A stretch of 64,000 nt of DNA. Origin: Acidobacteria bacterium UBA2161 (GTDB lineage Bacteria > Acidobacteriota > Vicinamibacteria > Vicinamibacterales > UBA823). The translations under genes and the position numbers were made by a program. The stretch spans positions 134,733 through 198,732 of the forward strand of contig DCWN01000017.1 in NCBI GenBank assembly GCA_002328835.1, given 5' to 3'. Shown one piece after another: positions 17,618-25,746 of the stretch. The notes beneath the pieces were generated by a model. The model was not told the origin of the DNA. It made no database searches and saw only the letters and a list, made by a program, of their open reading frames with translations. Position 1 is the stretch's first letter. Each line of letters opens with the position of its first letter.

Positions 17618-18775
17618 ATGCCGAACGCCACCAGCGCGTCCACGCAGAACGGACGGCGACTTGTGCAGGGCAATGCGGCCTGCGCCCACGCGGCGGTCGC
17701 GGCAGGATGCCGATTCTTCGCGGGCTACCCGATCACGCCGTCCTCCGAGATCGCCGAGCGTCTGTCCGGAGAACTTCCGAAGGCAGGTGGAGTGTTCGTC
17801 CAGATGGAAGACGAGATCGCCTCCATGGGCGCGGTGCTGGGTGCGTCGCTCGGTGGCGTGAAGGCGATGACCGCCACGAGCGGACCAGGGTTCTCGCTCA
17901 AGCAGGAGCATATCGGCTACGCGGGGATGGCCGAGATCCCGTGCGTCGTCGTCAACGTGATGCGAGGCGGGCCGAGCACCGGTCTACCGACACGCCCTTC
18001 CCAGGCAGATGTCATGCAGGCGCGGTGGGGTACGCACGGAGATCATCCGATCATCGTCCTGACGCCCGCCTCCGTCCAGGAGATCTACGAACAGACGGTG
18101 CGAGCGTTCAACCTCGCGGAAGCGTGTCGCGTTCCGGTCGTGGTCTTGTATGACGAGGTGGTCGGGCACCTCCTCGAGACCGTTACGCTGCCGGCTCCAG
18201 GCACCGTCGCCCTGACCGCTCGGAAGGCACCGCCGCCGAACGAGGCAGGGTTCGTTCCGTTCGCCGATACGCCGGATGGCGTACCGCCGATGGCGCGCTT
18301 CGGCGATGGGAACCGCATTCACACCACCGGGTTGGTGCACGGTGAGGATGGCTTTCCGACGCAGGCGCCCGAAGTCATCGACCGGGTCATGCGGCGGGTG
18401 CTGAACAAGCTGGACCATCACGTCGAGTCGATCGAATCCTACGAAACGCACGCGGTCGACGATGCCGAGCTGGTCGTCGTCGCCTACGGGATCACGGCCC
18501 GAGCCGCGCGGCGAGCCGTGCGACTCGCTCGAGATCGAGGGATCAAGGCTGGCCTGTTCCGTCCGGTGACACTCTGGCCGTTTCCCGAGCGGCCGTTGCG
18601 AGACCTCGCGGCGCACGCGAAGGCGATACTCGTCCCCGAGATGAATGCCGGGCAGCTCTGCCTGGAAGTCGAGCGACTATGCGCGGCGTACGGGTCGGTC
18701 GAGCGGCTCAACCGGATCGATGGGGAGCCGATCGCTCCGGCGGCAATCCTCCAACGCCTGGAACAGATGGGATGA
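17618..18775 (+). CDS. 2-oxoacid:ferredoxin oxidoreductase alpha subunit (KorA/VorB-like)
   Basis: Protein of 385 residues of the 2-oxoglutarate/2-ketoisovalerate ferredoxin oxidoreductase family: GNAACAHAAVAAGCRFFAGYPITPSSEI, then EDEIASMGAVLGASLGG and TSGPGFSLKQE, which are strongly conserved. It is the pyrimidine-binding half of the TPP site, with the beta subunit (next gene) supplying the diphosphate half. The ATG at 17618 lies 4 bases after the previous stop; the stop overlaps the next ATG. The acceptor is probably the ferredoxin tail of the upstream IorB. The keto acid is not predictable; aryl or branched-chain is plausible. Confidence 0.92.
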   Translation: MPNATSASTQNGRRLVQGNAACAHAAVAAGCRFFAGYPITPSSEIAERLSGELPKAGGVFVQMEDEIASMGAVLGASLGGVKAMTATSGPGFSLKQEHIGYAGMAEIPCVVVNVMRGGPSTGLPTRPSQADVMQARWGTHGDHPIIVLTPASVQEIYEQTVRAFNLAEACRVPVVVLYDEVVGHLLETVTLPAPGTVALTARKAPPPNEAGFVPFADTPDGVPPMARFGDGNRIHTTGLVHGEDGFPTQAPEVIDRVMRRVLNKLDHHVESIESYETHAVDDAELVVVAYGITARAARRAVRLARDRGIKAGLFRPVTLWPFPERPLRDLAAHAKAILVPEMNAGQLCLEVERLCAAYGSVERLNRIDGEPIAPAAILQRLEQMG

Positions 18776-19620
18776 CCGAATTCGACGTCCGCGACTACAT
18801 CCGGGCGGAACTGTTTCCTCACTTTCTCTGTCCCGGCTGCGGCCACGGCATCGCGCTGCGCGCGCTGCTCTGGGCGGTCCACGAGCTCGGTATCGACAAG
18901 GACTCGCTGGCTGTCGTCTCGGGAATCGGATGTTCCGGACGCCTGTCGGCCTACATCGACGCCAACACGGTGCATGCGACGCACGGACGTCCGATACCGT
19001 TCGCGACCGGGCTGAAGCTAGCGAGACCCGACTTGACGGTCGTCGTGATCACCGGTGACGGCGACGGCCTGGCCATCGGCGGCAACCATCTGATTCATGC
19101 GTGCCGGCGCAACCTCGACATCACCTGCCTGATGTTGAACAACGAGATCTACGGCATGACCGGGGGGCAGCTGTCTCCCACGACGTCCCACGATCGGTTC
19201 ACCACGACGACTCCGCAGGGCAATGCCGATCCGGCGTTCGATTCGTGCAGACTGGCCGAGGCGGCCGGTGCGGGGCTCGTCGGACGCGAGGTCACACTCC
19301 AGACTCCAGCGCTCAAGGATCTCATCAAGGACGGGATCGCGTTCAAGGGCTTCTCGTTCGTCGAAGTGATCTCCGACTGCACCGAGATCTACGGGCGCAA
19401 GAACGATTTGGGTAATTCGGTCGAGATGATCCTGAGCCAGAAGGGCGCCATCCGGCCGGAGAGCTACGGCGGCGCAGTCGATTCTCCCTTCCGGCCGTCA
19501 CCCTGGAAGACCGGTGTCTTCTGCCGGCATGACTACCCGGAGTTCGGCGAGACCTACCGGCAACGGTTCTTCGCCAGAGCGTCCTCGCCCGATCCAGAGA
19601 CTGCACCCAGCGATGGATAG
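18772..19620 (+). CDS. 2-oxoacid:ferredoxin oxidoreductase beta subunit (KorB-like)
   Basis: TPP-binding subunit of 282 residues. It has the cysteine motif FLCPGCGHG, SGIGCSGR, and the TPP motif GDGDGLAIGGNH with LNNEIYGMTGGQ, all standard for KorB/VorA. It pairs with the alpha subunit, whose stop overlaps this ATG, and with the gamma subunit that overlaps its 3' end. Reaction: oxidative CoA-dependent decarboxylation of a 2-keto acid with ferredoxin reduction. Confidence 0.93.
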   Translation: MTEFDVRDYIRAELFPHFLCPGCGHGIALRALLWAVHELGIDKDSLAVVSGIGCSGRLSAYIDANTVHATHGRPIPFATGLKLARPDLTVVVITGDGDGLAIGGNHLIHACRRNLDITCLMLNNEIYGMTGGQLSPTTSHDRFTTTTPQGNADPAFDSCRLAEAAGAGLVGREVTLQTPALKDLIKDGIAFKGFSFVEVISDCTEIYGRKNDLGNSVEMILSQKGAIRPESYGGAVDSPFRPSPWKTGVFCRHDYPEFGETYRQRFFARASSPDPETAPSDG

Positions 19621-20158
19621 CTACGAGATCCGCCTCTGCGGCACGGGTGGGCAGGGCCTGATTCTCGCCGGGCGCATCCTTGCGGACGCGGTGGTGCGGG
19701 AGGGACGGTGGGTCGCACAGTCTCAGGCGTTCGAGCCGTTGTCTCGTGGAGGTGTCAGCCAGGCCGACCTCGTCATCAGCAGCTCGATGGTCGACTTCCC
19801 ACTCGTGAGCGACCTCGACTTCCTGCTGGTTCTCGACGAACTGGCGGTGGCGGGTACCCACGAGTTGCTCACGCCGGCCAGCTCGATCCTGCTTGACTCG
19901 GAGCGCGTCGCGACCGACGCGTTAGACGCGTGTCGTCCGATCAGGCTGCCTCTGGTGGAAACCGCACGGACGCTTGGGAATCTTCGGGCGGCGAACATGG
20001 TCGCCCTCGGGGCCCTGGTCGCCCTGACCGACGTCTGCCAGCGAGACTCGCTGGAGGCTGCCATGCTGCGCGTGAGCCCGAAGGGATTCCAGCAGATCAA
20101 TCAGCGTGCGATCGAGGTCGGCTGCGGCCTCGGAGCGGAGTCGAAACAGCCGGCCTAA
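19613..20158 (+). CDS. 2-oxoacid:ferredoxin oxidoreductase gamma subunit (KorC-like)
   Basis: Protein of 181 residues with the POR gamma-domain start IRLCGTGGQGLILAGRILADA and the conserved SQAFEPLSRGGVSQADLVIS. Its ATG overlaps the beta-subunit stop. It completes a KorABC set directly after IorA/IorB, so the operon encodes two keto-acid oxidoreductases. Confidence 0.92.
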   Translation: MDSYEIRLCGTGGQGLILAGRILADAVVREGRWVAQSQAFEPLSRGGVSQADLVISSSMVDFPLVSDLDFLLVLDELAVAGTHELLTPASSILLDSERVATDALDACRPIRLPLVETARTLGNLRAANMVALGALVALTDVCQRDSLEAAMLRVSPKGFQQINQRAIEVGCGLGAESKQPA

Positions 20159-20175
20159 GGTCAGCGATCAGACCG

Positions 20176-21249
20176 ATGCGCGTGCGCCCTCCAGCTCGCC
20201 GACATCCTCTCGTGTTCCTTATGGGGGCAGTGGCGATCTTCGCCGCCGTCGGCTGCGAGCGAGCCGCTCCGGAGCCGCGCCCCGACGGCCTGCCGGAGTC
20301 GTTGTTCTGGGGCGTGCGGGCGACGCAAGGTACGACCTACGTCATGGATCTGGCCCTGCTGAGAACCTGGGAGGAGGAGCTGGGAATCAAGTGTTTCACG
20401 ACCCAGGTCGCCAGCTCGGTTGCCGCGTTTCCCCACCTACAGTCCGGCAGACTGCACGTCTGGCAGAGCGGCATCCGAGACGCCTACCTGGCCAACCACG
20501 GCTCGGCCGAGTACGAGGACGCGGATTTCGACATTCGGATCTTCTTCAAAACGGCCGATGTTCACCTGGCGTTCGTGGTGCTGCCTGACTCCGGAATCGA
20601 GCGAATGGAGGACCTCGCCGGGCGGACGATCACCTACACGTCGAAACGGGCCGTGACGATGACCGAGGCCGGCACGGCATTGCTCGATTTCTACGGCATC
20701 GGAGATCAGGTGAGGGACATCCCGAACCTGTCGATGCGGGAGAAGCACGCGGCCTTGATCGAGGGAAGGGTTGACGCCAGCCTGGAAGGGCTGCCCAACG
20801 TCGACGTCATCTGGCGGGACGAACCCGGGGCGAGACCGCTCGACCTCTCCAATGAGGCAACGGCCTACGTGCAGCAGAGGTACCCGTGGTTCTGGGGTGA
20901 AACCGCGTCGCCCGACTGGCGGATGTACAAGGAGAACTACCGAGGGGTCGGGCCAGGCTTCGACTACCCTCGCCACGCGGCCACGACCCAGGTCGCTACC
21001 TTCGTCGATGTCTCGGCCGACGAAAAGCTCGTCTACACGCTGCTCGAGACGATGTATGCGCGGTTCGACTCTCTCCTCGAGATTCACCCCTACTTTCGAG
21101 ACTACGCCGTCGACCGGATCGCGAGCGAGACGGTCTCCGTCCCGTACCACGCGGGTACCGTCAGGTACTTGAAAGATGTCGGCGTCTGGACCGACGCCAT
21201 GGAGGTCAACCAGCAACGGCTCCTGGGCGAACTCGGTGCGACGCGGTAG
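20176..21249 (+). CDS. TRAP transporter TAXI-family solute-binding lipoprotein
   Basis: Predicted extracytoplasmic receptor of 357 residues. The hydrophobic leader ends at AVGC (Cys near residue 27), a lipobox. The body follows the TAXI pattern: VRATQGTTYVMDLALLR, IERMEDLAGRTITY, SMREKHAALIEGRVDASLEG. It binds the solute for the fused TRAP permease encoded next. Start ATG at 20176, 17 bases after the KorC stop. Ligand unknown; the operon suggests an aromatic carboxylate. Confidence 0.85.
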   Translation: MRVRPPARRHPLVFLMGAVAIFAAVGCERAAPEPRPDGLPESLFWGVRATQGTTYVMDLALLRTWEEELGIKCFTTQVASSVAAFPHLQSGRLHVWQSGIRDAYLANHGSAEYEDADFDIRIFFKTADVHLAFVVLPDSGIERMEDLAGRTITYTSKRAVTMTEAGTALLDFYGIGDQVRDIPNLSMREKHAALIEGRVDASLEGLPNVDVIWRDEPGARPLDLSNEATAYVQQRYPWFWGETASPDWRMYKENYRGVGPGFDYPRHAATTQVATFVDVSADEKLVYTLLETMYARFDSLLEIHPYFRDYAVDRIASETVSVPYHAGTVRYLKDVGVWTDAMEVNQQRLLGELGATR

Positions 21250-21274
21250 TTGTGACAGCGTGGAAATCGGCCGC

Positions 21275-23305
21275 ATGGACGACAGACCGGAAGCCTCTTT
21301 CGCCAGCCCGACCGTGGGCACGCCGCCCGAGTTGGCGGCGCTGCTCGACCCCACGACGCGCCGGGGCGTGGCGCTCTCCGGCTTCATCGTCCTCTTCTAC
21401 GCGTACCACATCGCCTACCCTCTCGACATCTGGACCAAGCAGATTCCGCTGGGTCCGGACCGATTCGTCATCCTGAGTCTCGCGCTCAGCTTCGTCCTGG
21501 TCTTCCTGTTCGTACCGGCGAAGGCCAGGACGCCCCGGACCGCGATCCCCTGGTACGACGTGCTGCTCATCGTGGCCACGCTGATCGGCTGCGGCTACAT
21601 GTTCACGAACAGCGACATCATGGCCGAAGGCCGGGCGATCACGTCGGCGGGCATGCTGACAGGCCTGCTCACACTGGGAGTCCTGCTCGAAGGTGTGCGG
21701 CGCACCATGGGGTGGTCGGTCGTCTCGGTGATCGTCGTCTTCTTTCTCTACGCGTGGACCTGCAGCTACTGGCCCGGAGTGCTGTGGAGTCGGCGCGTCT
21801 ACTTCGACGAAGTGCTCTCGGCGACCTACCTGCACGACAGCGGCATGTTCGGCCAGGTGGCCGGACTGTGGGCCAAGACGGTCGTGCTGTTCATGGTGTT
21901 TGCCGGGCTGATCATGGTCTCCGGCACCGGCCGGCTCGTCATGCAACTCGCCCTCGGAGCGGTCGGGCACCTGCGGGGTGGACCGGCGAAGGTGGCGGTC
22001 CTGGCCAGCGGGGGCCTCGGCTCGCTCGGGCCGACCGGGCCCGCCAACGTGGCGCTCACGGGCTCGTTGACCATCCCGCTGATGAAGCGCAGCGGCTACA
22101 CACCGGCCGAGGCCGGCGCGATCGAGGCGGTCTCATCGAGCGCGGGTAGCCTGACGCCGCCCGTCATGGGCGCCCTGACGTTCTTCATCGCCGACTGGTT
22201 GGAGCTGCCTTACTACAAGGTCATCCTGGGCGCCATTCTTCCGGCGTTCCTCTACTACGCCACGCTGATCGCGATGGTCGATTTCCACGCACGACGACGC
22301 GAGATCCCGGTGATCGAGCGACGGACGTTTCCCAGCGCGTGGGCGGCGTTGAAGCAAGACGGTCACTACCTGGCGCCGATCGTCCTGTTCGTGGTTCTGC
22401 TGCTCGGCTTCAGGTGGTCTGTGCAGTCGGCCGTCCTCTACTCGGCGGGCCTGACCGTCGTCGTCGGGCAGTTTGGCGGGCGTGAGGTGCGATTGGGGCC
22501 CAAAGCGATCCTGGCGGGGTTTCACCGCGGAGTCTGGGTGCTCGTCCTGATGGCGCCGATCTTCGCCGGCTTGGGCGTGATCATGGGCAGTCTCGAGCTG
22601 ACAGGCATGCCGGTGCGCCTTGCCGGCATCGTGACCTCCCTGGCCGACGGCAACCTGGTCATGCTGCTCGGACTGACCGCGATCGTCAGCTACATCCTGG
22701 GCTCCGGAATGCCGATGATTGCCTGCTACTTCATCCTGGCCATCATCGCGGCGCCCGCACTCATCGAAGCCGGCATCATGCCGCTGGCCGCGCACTGGTT
22801 CGTCATCTGGGCCGCGCTCCTGCACTACTTCACGCCACCCGTCATGCCGATGGCGATCGTCGGAGCGGCCATTGCGGGCGCCAGCGTGTGGAAGACCAGC
22901 CTCTGCGCCGTTCGGTTGGGGATCGCGCTGGTGATCGTCCCGTGGGTGTTCGTCTTCAATCCGTCGATCATGCTGCAAGGTGGCCACGGTGTCGTGGAGA
23001 CCGTGGCCACTCTGCTGATCTCACTCGTCGGCTTGATCGCGCTGGCCGCAGGGGTGCAGGGCTACCTCGTGCGAGCCGCCACCGCGGCGGAGCGGGCGGC
23101 ACTGATCGCAGCGGGCCTCGGGATCATCTCGATGCTCTACTCTCCGCTGCTCGGCGTCTGCGGATGTGCACTGCTGGGCGCGACGGTCGTGCGCCAGGGC
23201 GGGCACCGTGCATTGATCGAGCGCGCCGGGATGCGCGTGCAAGGTAAGGCGATGGCTGCGGCGGCCGGACGGCGCGGCGAACGAACGAACGAGGAGGGCG
23301 GCTGA
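21275..23305 (+). CDS. TRAP transporter fused permease (4TM/12TM, TAXI type)
   Basis: Large membrane protein of 676 residues with about 16-18 hydrophobic segments, combining the small DctQ-like and large DctM-like subunits in one chain, as in TAXI systems. Conserved DctM stretches are seen: GPTGPANVALTGSLTIPLMKR, SSAGSLTPPVMGA, and YFTPPVMPMAIVGAAIAG. It exchanges Na+ or H+ for the solute delivered by the upstream receptor. The ATG at 21275 was chosen; a GTG at 21260 is in frame. Its TGA shares a base with the ATG of the flavoprotein. Confidence 0.93.
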   Translation: MDDRPEASFASPTVGTPPELAALLDPTTRRGVALSGFIVLFYAYHIAYPLDIWTKQIPLGPDRFVILSLALSFVLVFLFVPAKARTPRTAIPWYDVLLIVATLIGCGYMFTNSDIMAEGRAITSAGMLTGLLTLGVLLEGVRRTMGWSVVSVIVVFFLYAWTCSYWPGVLWSRRVYFDEVLSATYLHDSGMFGQVAGLWAKTVVLFMVFAGLIMVSGTGRLVMQLALGAVGHLRGGPAKVAVLASGGLGSLGPTGPANVALTGSLTIPLMKRSGYTPAEAGAIEAVSSSAGSLTPPVMGALTFFIADWLELPYYKVILGAILPAFLYYATLIAMVDFHARRREIPVIERRTFPSAWAALKQDGHYLAPIVLFVVLLLGFRWSVQSAVLYSAGLTVVVGQFGGREVRLGPKAILAGFHRGVWVLVLMAPIFAGLGVIMGSLELTGMPVRLAGIVTSLADGNLVMLLGLTAIVSYILGSGMPMIACYFILAIIAAPALIEAGIMPLAAHWFVIWAALLHYFTPPVMPMAIVGAAIAGASVWKTSLCAVRLGIALVIVPWVFVFNPSIMLQGGHGVVETVATLLISLVGLIALAAGVQGYLVRAATAAERAALIAAGLGIISMLYSPLLGVCGCALLGATVVRQGGHRALIERAGMRVQGKAMAAAAGRRGERTNEEGG

Positions 23306-25323
23306 TGTCCTGGGGAACGTGGATCGACCTGAACGCCGGAAACGACGCGATGAAGTGGCCGTACCCCATACGGTACGGACAGGAGGATGCCGTCGACGTC
23401 GACGTGCTGGTTCTCGGCGGCGGGATCGCCGGATGCTGGGCAGCCATCAGCGCCGCGGAACAGGGTGCGAAAGTGGCAATCCTGGAACGCGGCTCGATCC
23501 TCGGAAGCGGTGCGGGAACGGGGTGCGACCACTGGCAGTGGGCCATCACCGACGTGCCCGGTGTCAGCCTGAGCGCCGAGGACTTCACGCAGGCGCTCGT
23601 CGACAATCACGGCGGCTACAACAACGGGATCTCTCGCTACATTCAAGCCCGGGACGGTTACGAGACGCTCCTCGAGCTGGAGGAGATGGGCGGAAAGGTG
23701 AGGGATACCGAGGACACGTTCAAGGGCGCCGAGTTCAGGGACGAGCAGACCAAGCTGCTCTTCGCCTACGACTACGAGAACCGGATCGTCATGAGGGTCT
23801 GGGGCATGACGTTCAAACGAGCCCTACGCTCGAGACTCCGTCGGCTCGGCGTCGACATCCATGAGCGCGTGGCGCTGACCGGTCTGCTCACGGAGCGGCG
23901 CGGCGAGGACGCGACCGCCGTGGTCGGCGCGACCGGCCTGAACGTCAGAACCGGCGCGTTCAACGTGTTCACCGCGAAGGCCACCGTGCTCTGCGCGGCC
24001 CGGCCGCAGCGGATCTGGACGTACTCGACCGAGCTCGCCGGCTCGTGCGACCTGCGCATGCCGGGCGCCATGGGGGGCGGCTATGCAGCCGCCTGGAGGG
24101 CCGGCACCGAGTTCGCGATGATGGAGAAATCGATTCCGGCCGGTCTGAGCATCAATCCATCGGCCCCACATGGGTCGGGACACCCCAGCAACACCTGGTA
24201 CCCCTGCACGATCGTCGACGCCAACGGCAAGGAGGTGCCGTGGGTCGATCGCGACGGGCATACCCTGGAAACCTTCGAGGAGCGCTGTCGGCCGGCGCCA
24301 GGGCAACGGTTCTTCATCAAGGGCGGGGGGCAGTCCTCGTTGCCCCACCAGGGTCTGCGGGACTATCAGGGACCGCGGCTGACCAATGTCGACACCCTGG
24401 TGGAAAAGGGCGAGATCGAGCTTCCGCTGTACGCCGACCTGCCGAGCCTGCCGGCCCACGAGCGACGGGCCATCTTCGGCCTCATGGTCGGTCAGGAAGC
24501 GAAGACCAAGCACACCTACGCGAACTACACGCACGCCGGATTCGATCCCGACCGAGACATGCTCCTGAGCTACCAGCAGCTCATCGGCGGCGGAGGCTAC
24601 GGCACCAGCGCGGAAGGCGCGAAGACCGTGCTGGGATTCCCCTCCATCCGGAACGCCCACAGCGGCACGACCGGTGGACCGGTCGTCGACTGGAATCTGC
24701 GGACCAATCTGGAGGGCCTCTACGCGGCGGGCGACGGCATGCTCGGCGGCAACGATCACAGCCACGCCGCAACAACCGGCCGCTACGCCGGCCGGCGCGC
24801 GGCCTGGTTCGCCAGGCAGGCGACGGCCAGATCCGGATCTCGAGAGCAGATCGAAGCCGAGAAGCGCCGAGTGTACAGTCCGCTGCAGCGGAAGGACGGC
24901 GTGCACTGGAAGGAACTCCTGGCCGGGATCAACAAGACGATGCAGGCATACTGTGGCGCCGTGAAGAGTGAAGGGTTGCTCCGGATGGCGCTCGAGGCTG
25001 GCGAGGATCTCAAGCACGTGGTCGACACCGAGCTGGCGGCGGTCAATCCCCACGACCTCGCCAACGCCCTCAGCGTGGTCGACATCCTCACCGCCGGGAT
25101 CGACATCATCGTGCCGGCCTGCCTCGCCCGCCGGGCAAGCAGCGCGTTTCTGCACTTCTCCAGGGCGGAGTATCCGGCGATGGACCCGCCGGAGTGGCAG
25201 AAGTTCGTGACGATTCGGCAGGAGGGTGGTGTCGTGAAGCAGGGCGAACGTCCGTTGAACCTCGGTGCGCCGTTCGAGGAGAACTACCTGGCCCACCGCC
25301 CCGCCGCTCCGATCGGTGCGTGA
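23305..25323 (+). CDS. AprA/fumarate reductase-like FAD flavoprotein (copy 2)
   Basis: FAD protein of 672 residues. The dinucleotide motif VLVLGGGIAGCWAAISAAEQG is near residue 35 and a second FAD motif (GLYAAGDGMLGGNDHS) near residue 472. No signal peptide. It resembles copy 4 at 57737 most (WPYPxxYG start, YETLLELEEMGGKVRD, FRDEQTKLLFAYDY, VWGM), and copies 1 and 3 less. ATG shares the A of the TRAP permease stop behind GAGGAGGGCGGCTG. The order TRAP, flavoprotein, ferredoxin, RdhA-like suggests one cassette. Substrate and direction of electron flow unknown. Confidence 0.87.
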   Translation: MSWGTWIDLNAGNDAMKWPYPIRYGQEDAVDVDVLVLGGGIAGCWAAISAAEQGAKVAILERGSILGSGAGTGCDHWQWAITDVPGVSLSAEDFTQALVDNHGGYNNGISRYIQARDGYETLLELEEMGGKVRDTEDTFKGAEFRDEQTKLLFAYDYENRIVMRVWGMTFKRALRSRLRRLGVDIHERVALTGLLTERRGEDATAVVGATGLNVRTGAFNVFTAKATVLCAARPQRIWTYSTELAGSCDLRMPGAMGGGYAAAWRAGTEFAMMEKSIPAGLSINPSAPHGSGHPSNTWYPCTIVDANGKEVPWVDRDGHTLETFEERCRPAPGQRFFIKGGGQSSLPHQGLRDYQGPRLTNVDTLVEKGEIELPLYADLPSLPAHERRAIFGLMVGQEAKTKHTYANYTHAGFDPDRDMLLSYQQLIGGGGYGTSAEGAKTVLGFPSIRNAHSGTTGGPVVDWNLRTNLEGLYAAGDGMLGGNDHSHAATTGRYAGRRAAWFARQATARSGSREQIEAEKRRVYSPLQRKDGVHWKELLAGINKTMQAYCGAVKSEGLLRMALEAGEDLKHVVDTELAAVNPHDLANALSVVDILTAGIDIIVPACLARRASSAFLHFSRAEYPAMDPPEWQKFVTIRQEGGVVKQGERPLNLGAPFEENYLAHRPAAPIGA

Positions 25324-25336
25324 AGAGGAGACCGCC

Positions 25337-25675
25337 GTGAGTGAAGAGAACGTCTATCTGAGCCCGAATCCGGCGTCCGCGGCGCGACCGATCGCCATCG
25401 ACCCGGAAAAGTGCACCGGCTGCAATCTCTGCGTCAACGTCTGCCCCGCCGACGTGTTCGTCCCAAATCCCGAGGCTGGGCGGGTGCCGCTCGTCTTGTT
25501 CGTCGACGAGTGCTGGTACTGCGGACCGTGCGTCGACGAGTGTCCCCATGCAGGAGCGATCCGCCTCAACTACCCGGTGATGTGGAGGGTTCCCTGGAAG
25601 CGAAAAGAGACCGGCCAGCACTACTGGGTGGGGATGAAGAACCCGCCGCCGCCAAACGACACCCCACCGGCCTGA
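25337..25675 (+). CDS. 2x[4Fe-4S] ferredoxin with flavoprotein-docking-like tail (copy 2)
   Basis: Ferredoxin of 112 residues. Cysteines 26, 29, 32, 36 bind cluster 1 and 59, 62, 65, 69 cluster 2 (CWYCGPCVDECPHAGAI). The C-terminal extension WKRKETGQHYWVGMKNPPPPN is nearly repeated in the ferredoxin at 59678, and could dock to the flavoprotein as the AprB tail does. GTG at 25337 behind AAGAGGAG. It lies 13 bases after the flavoprotein. Confidence 0.9.
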   Translation: MSEENVYLSPNPASAARPIAIDPEKCTGCNLCVNVCPADVFVPNPEAGRVPLVLFVDECWYCGPCVDECPHAGAIRLNYPVMWRVPWKRKETGQHYWVGMKNPPPPNDTPPA

Positions 25676-25746
25676 TGGCGCGACCAGGATGAGATGAGGA
25701 GCGGCGCGCAGGTCCGAGGCCTGCGAGTGCCCTTGGAGGGTCCACA

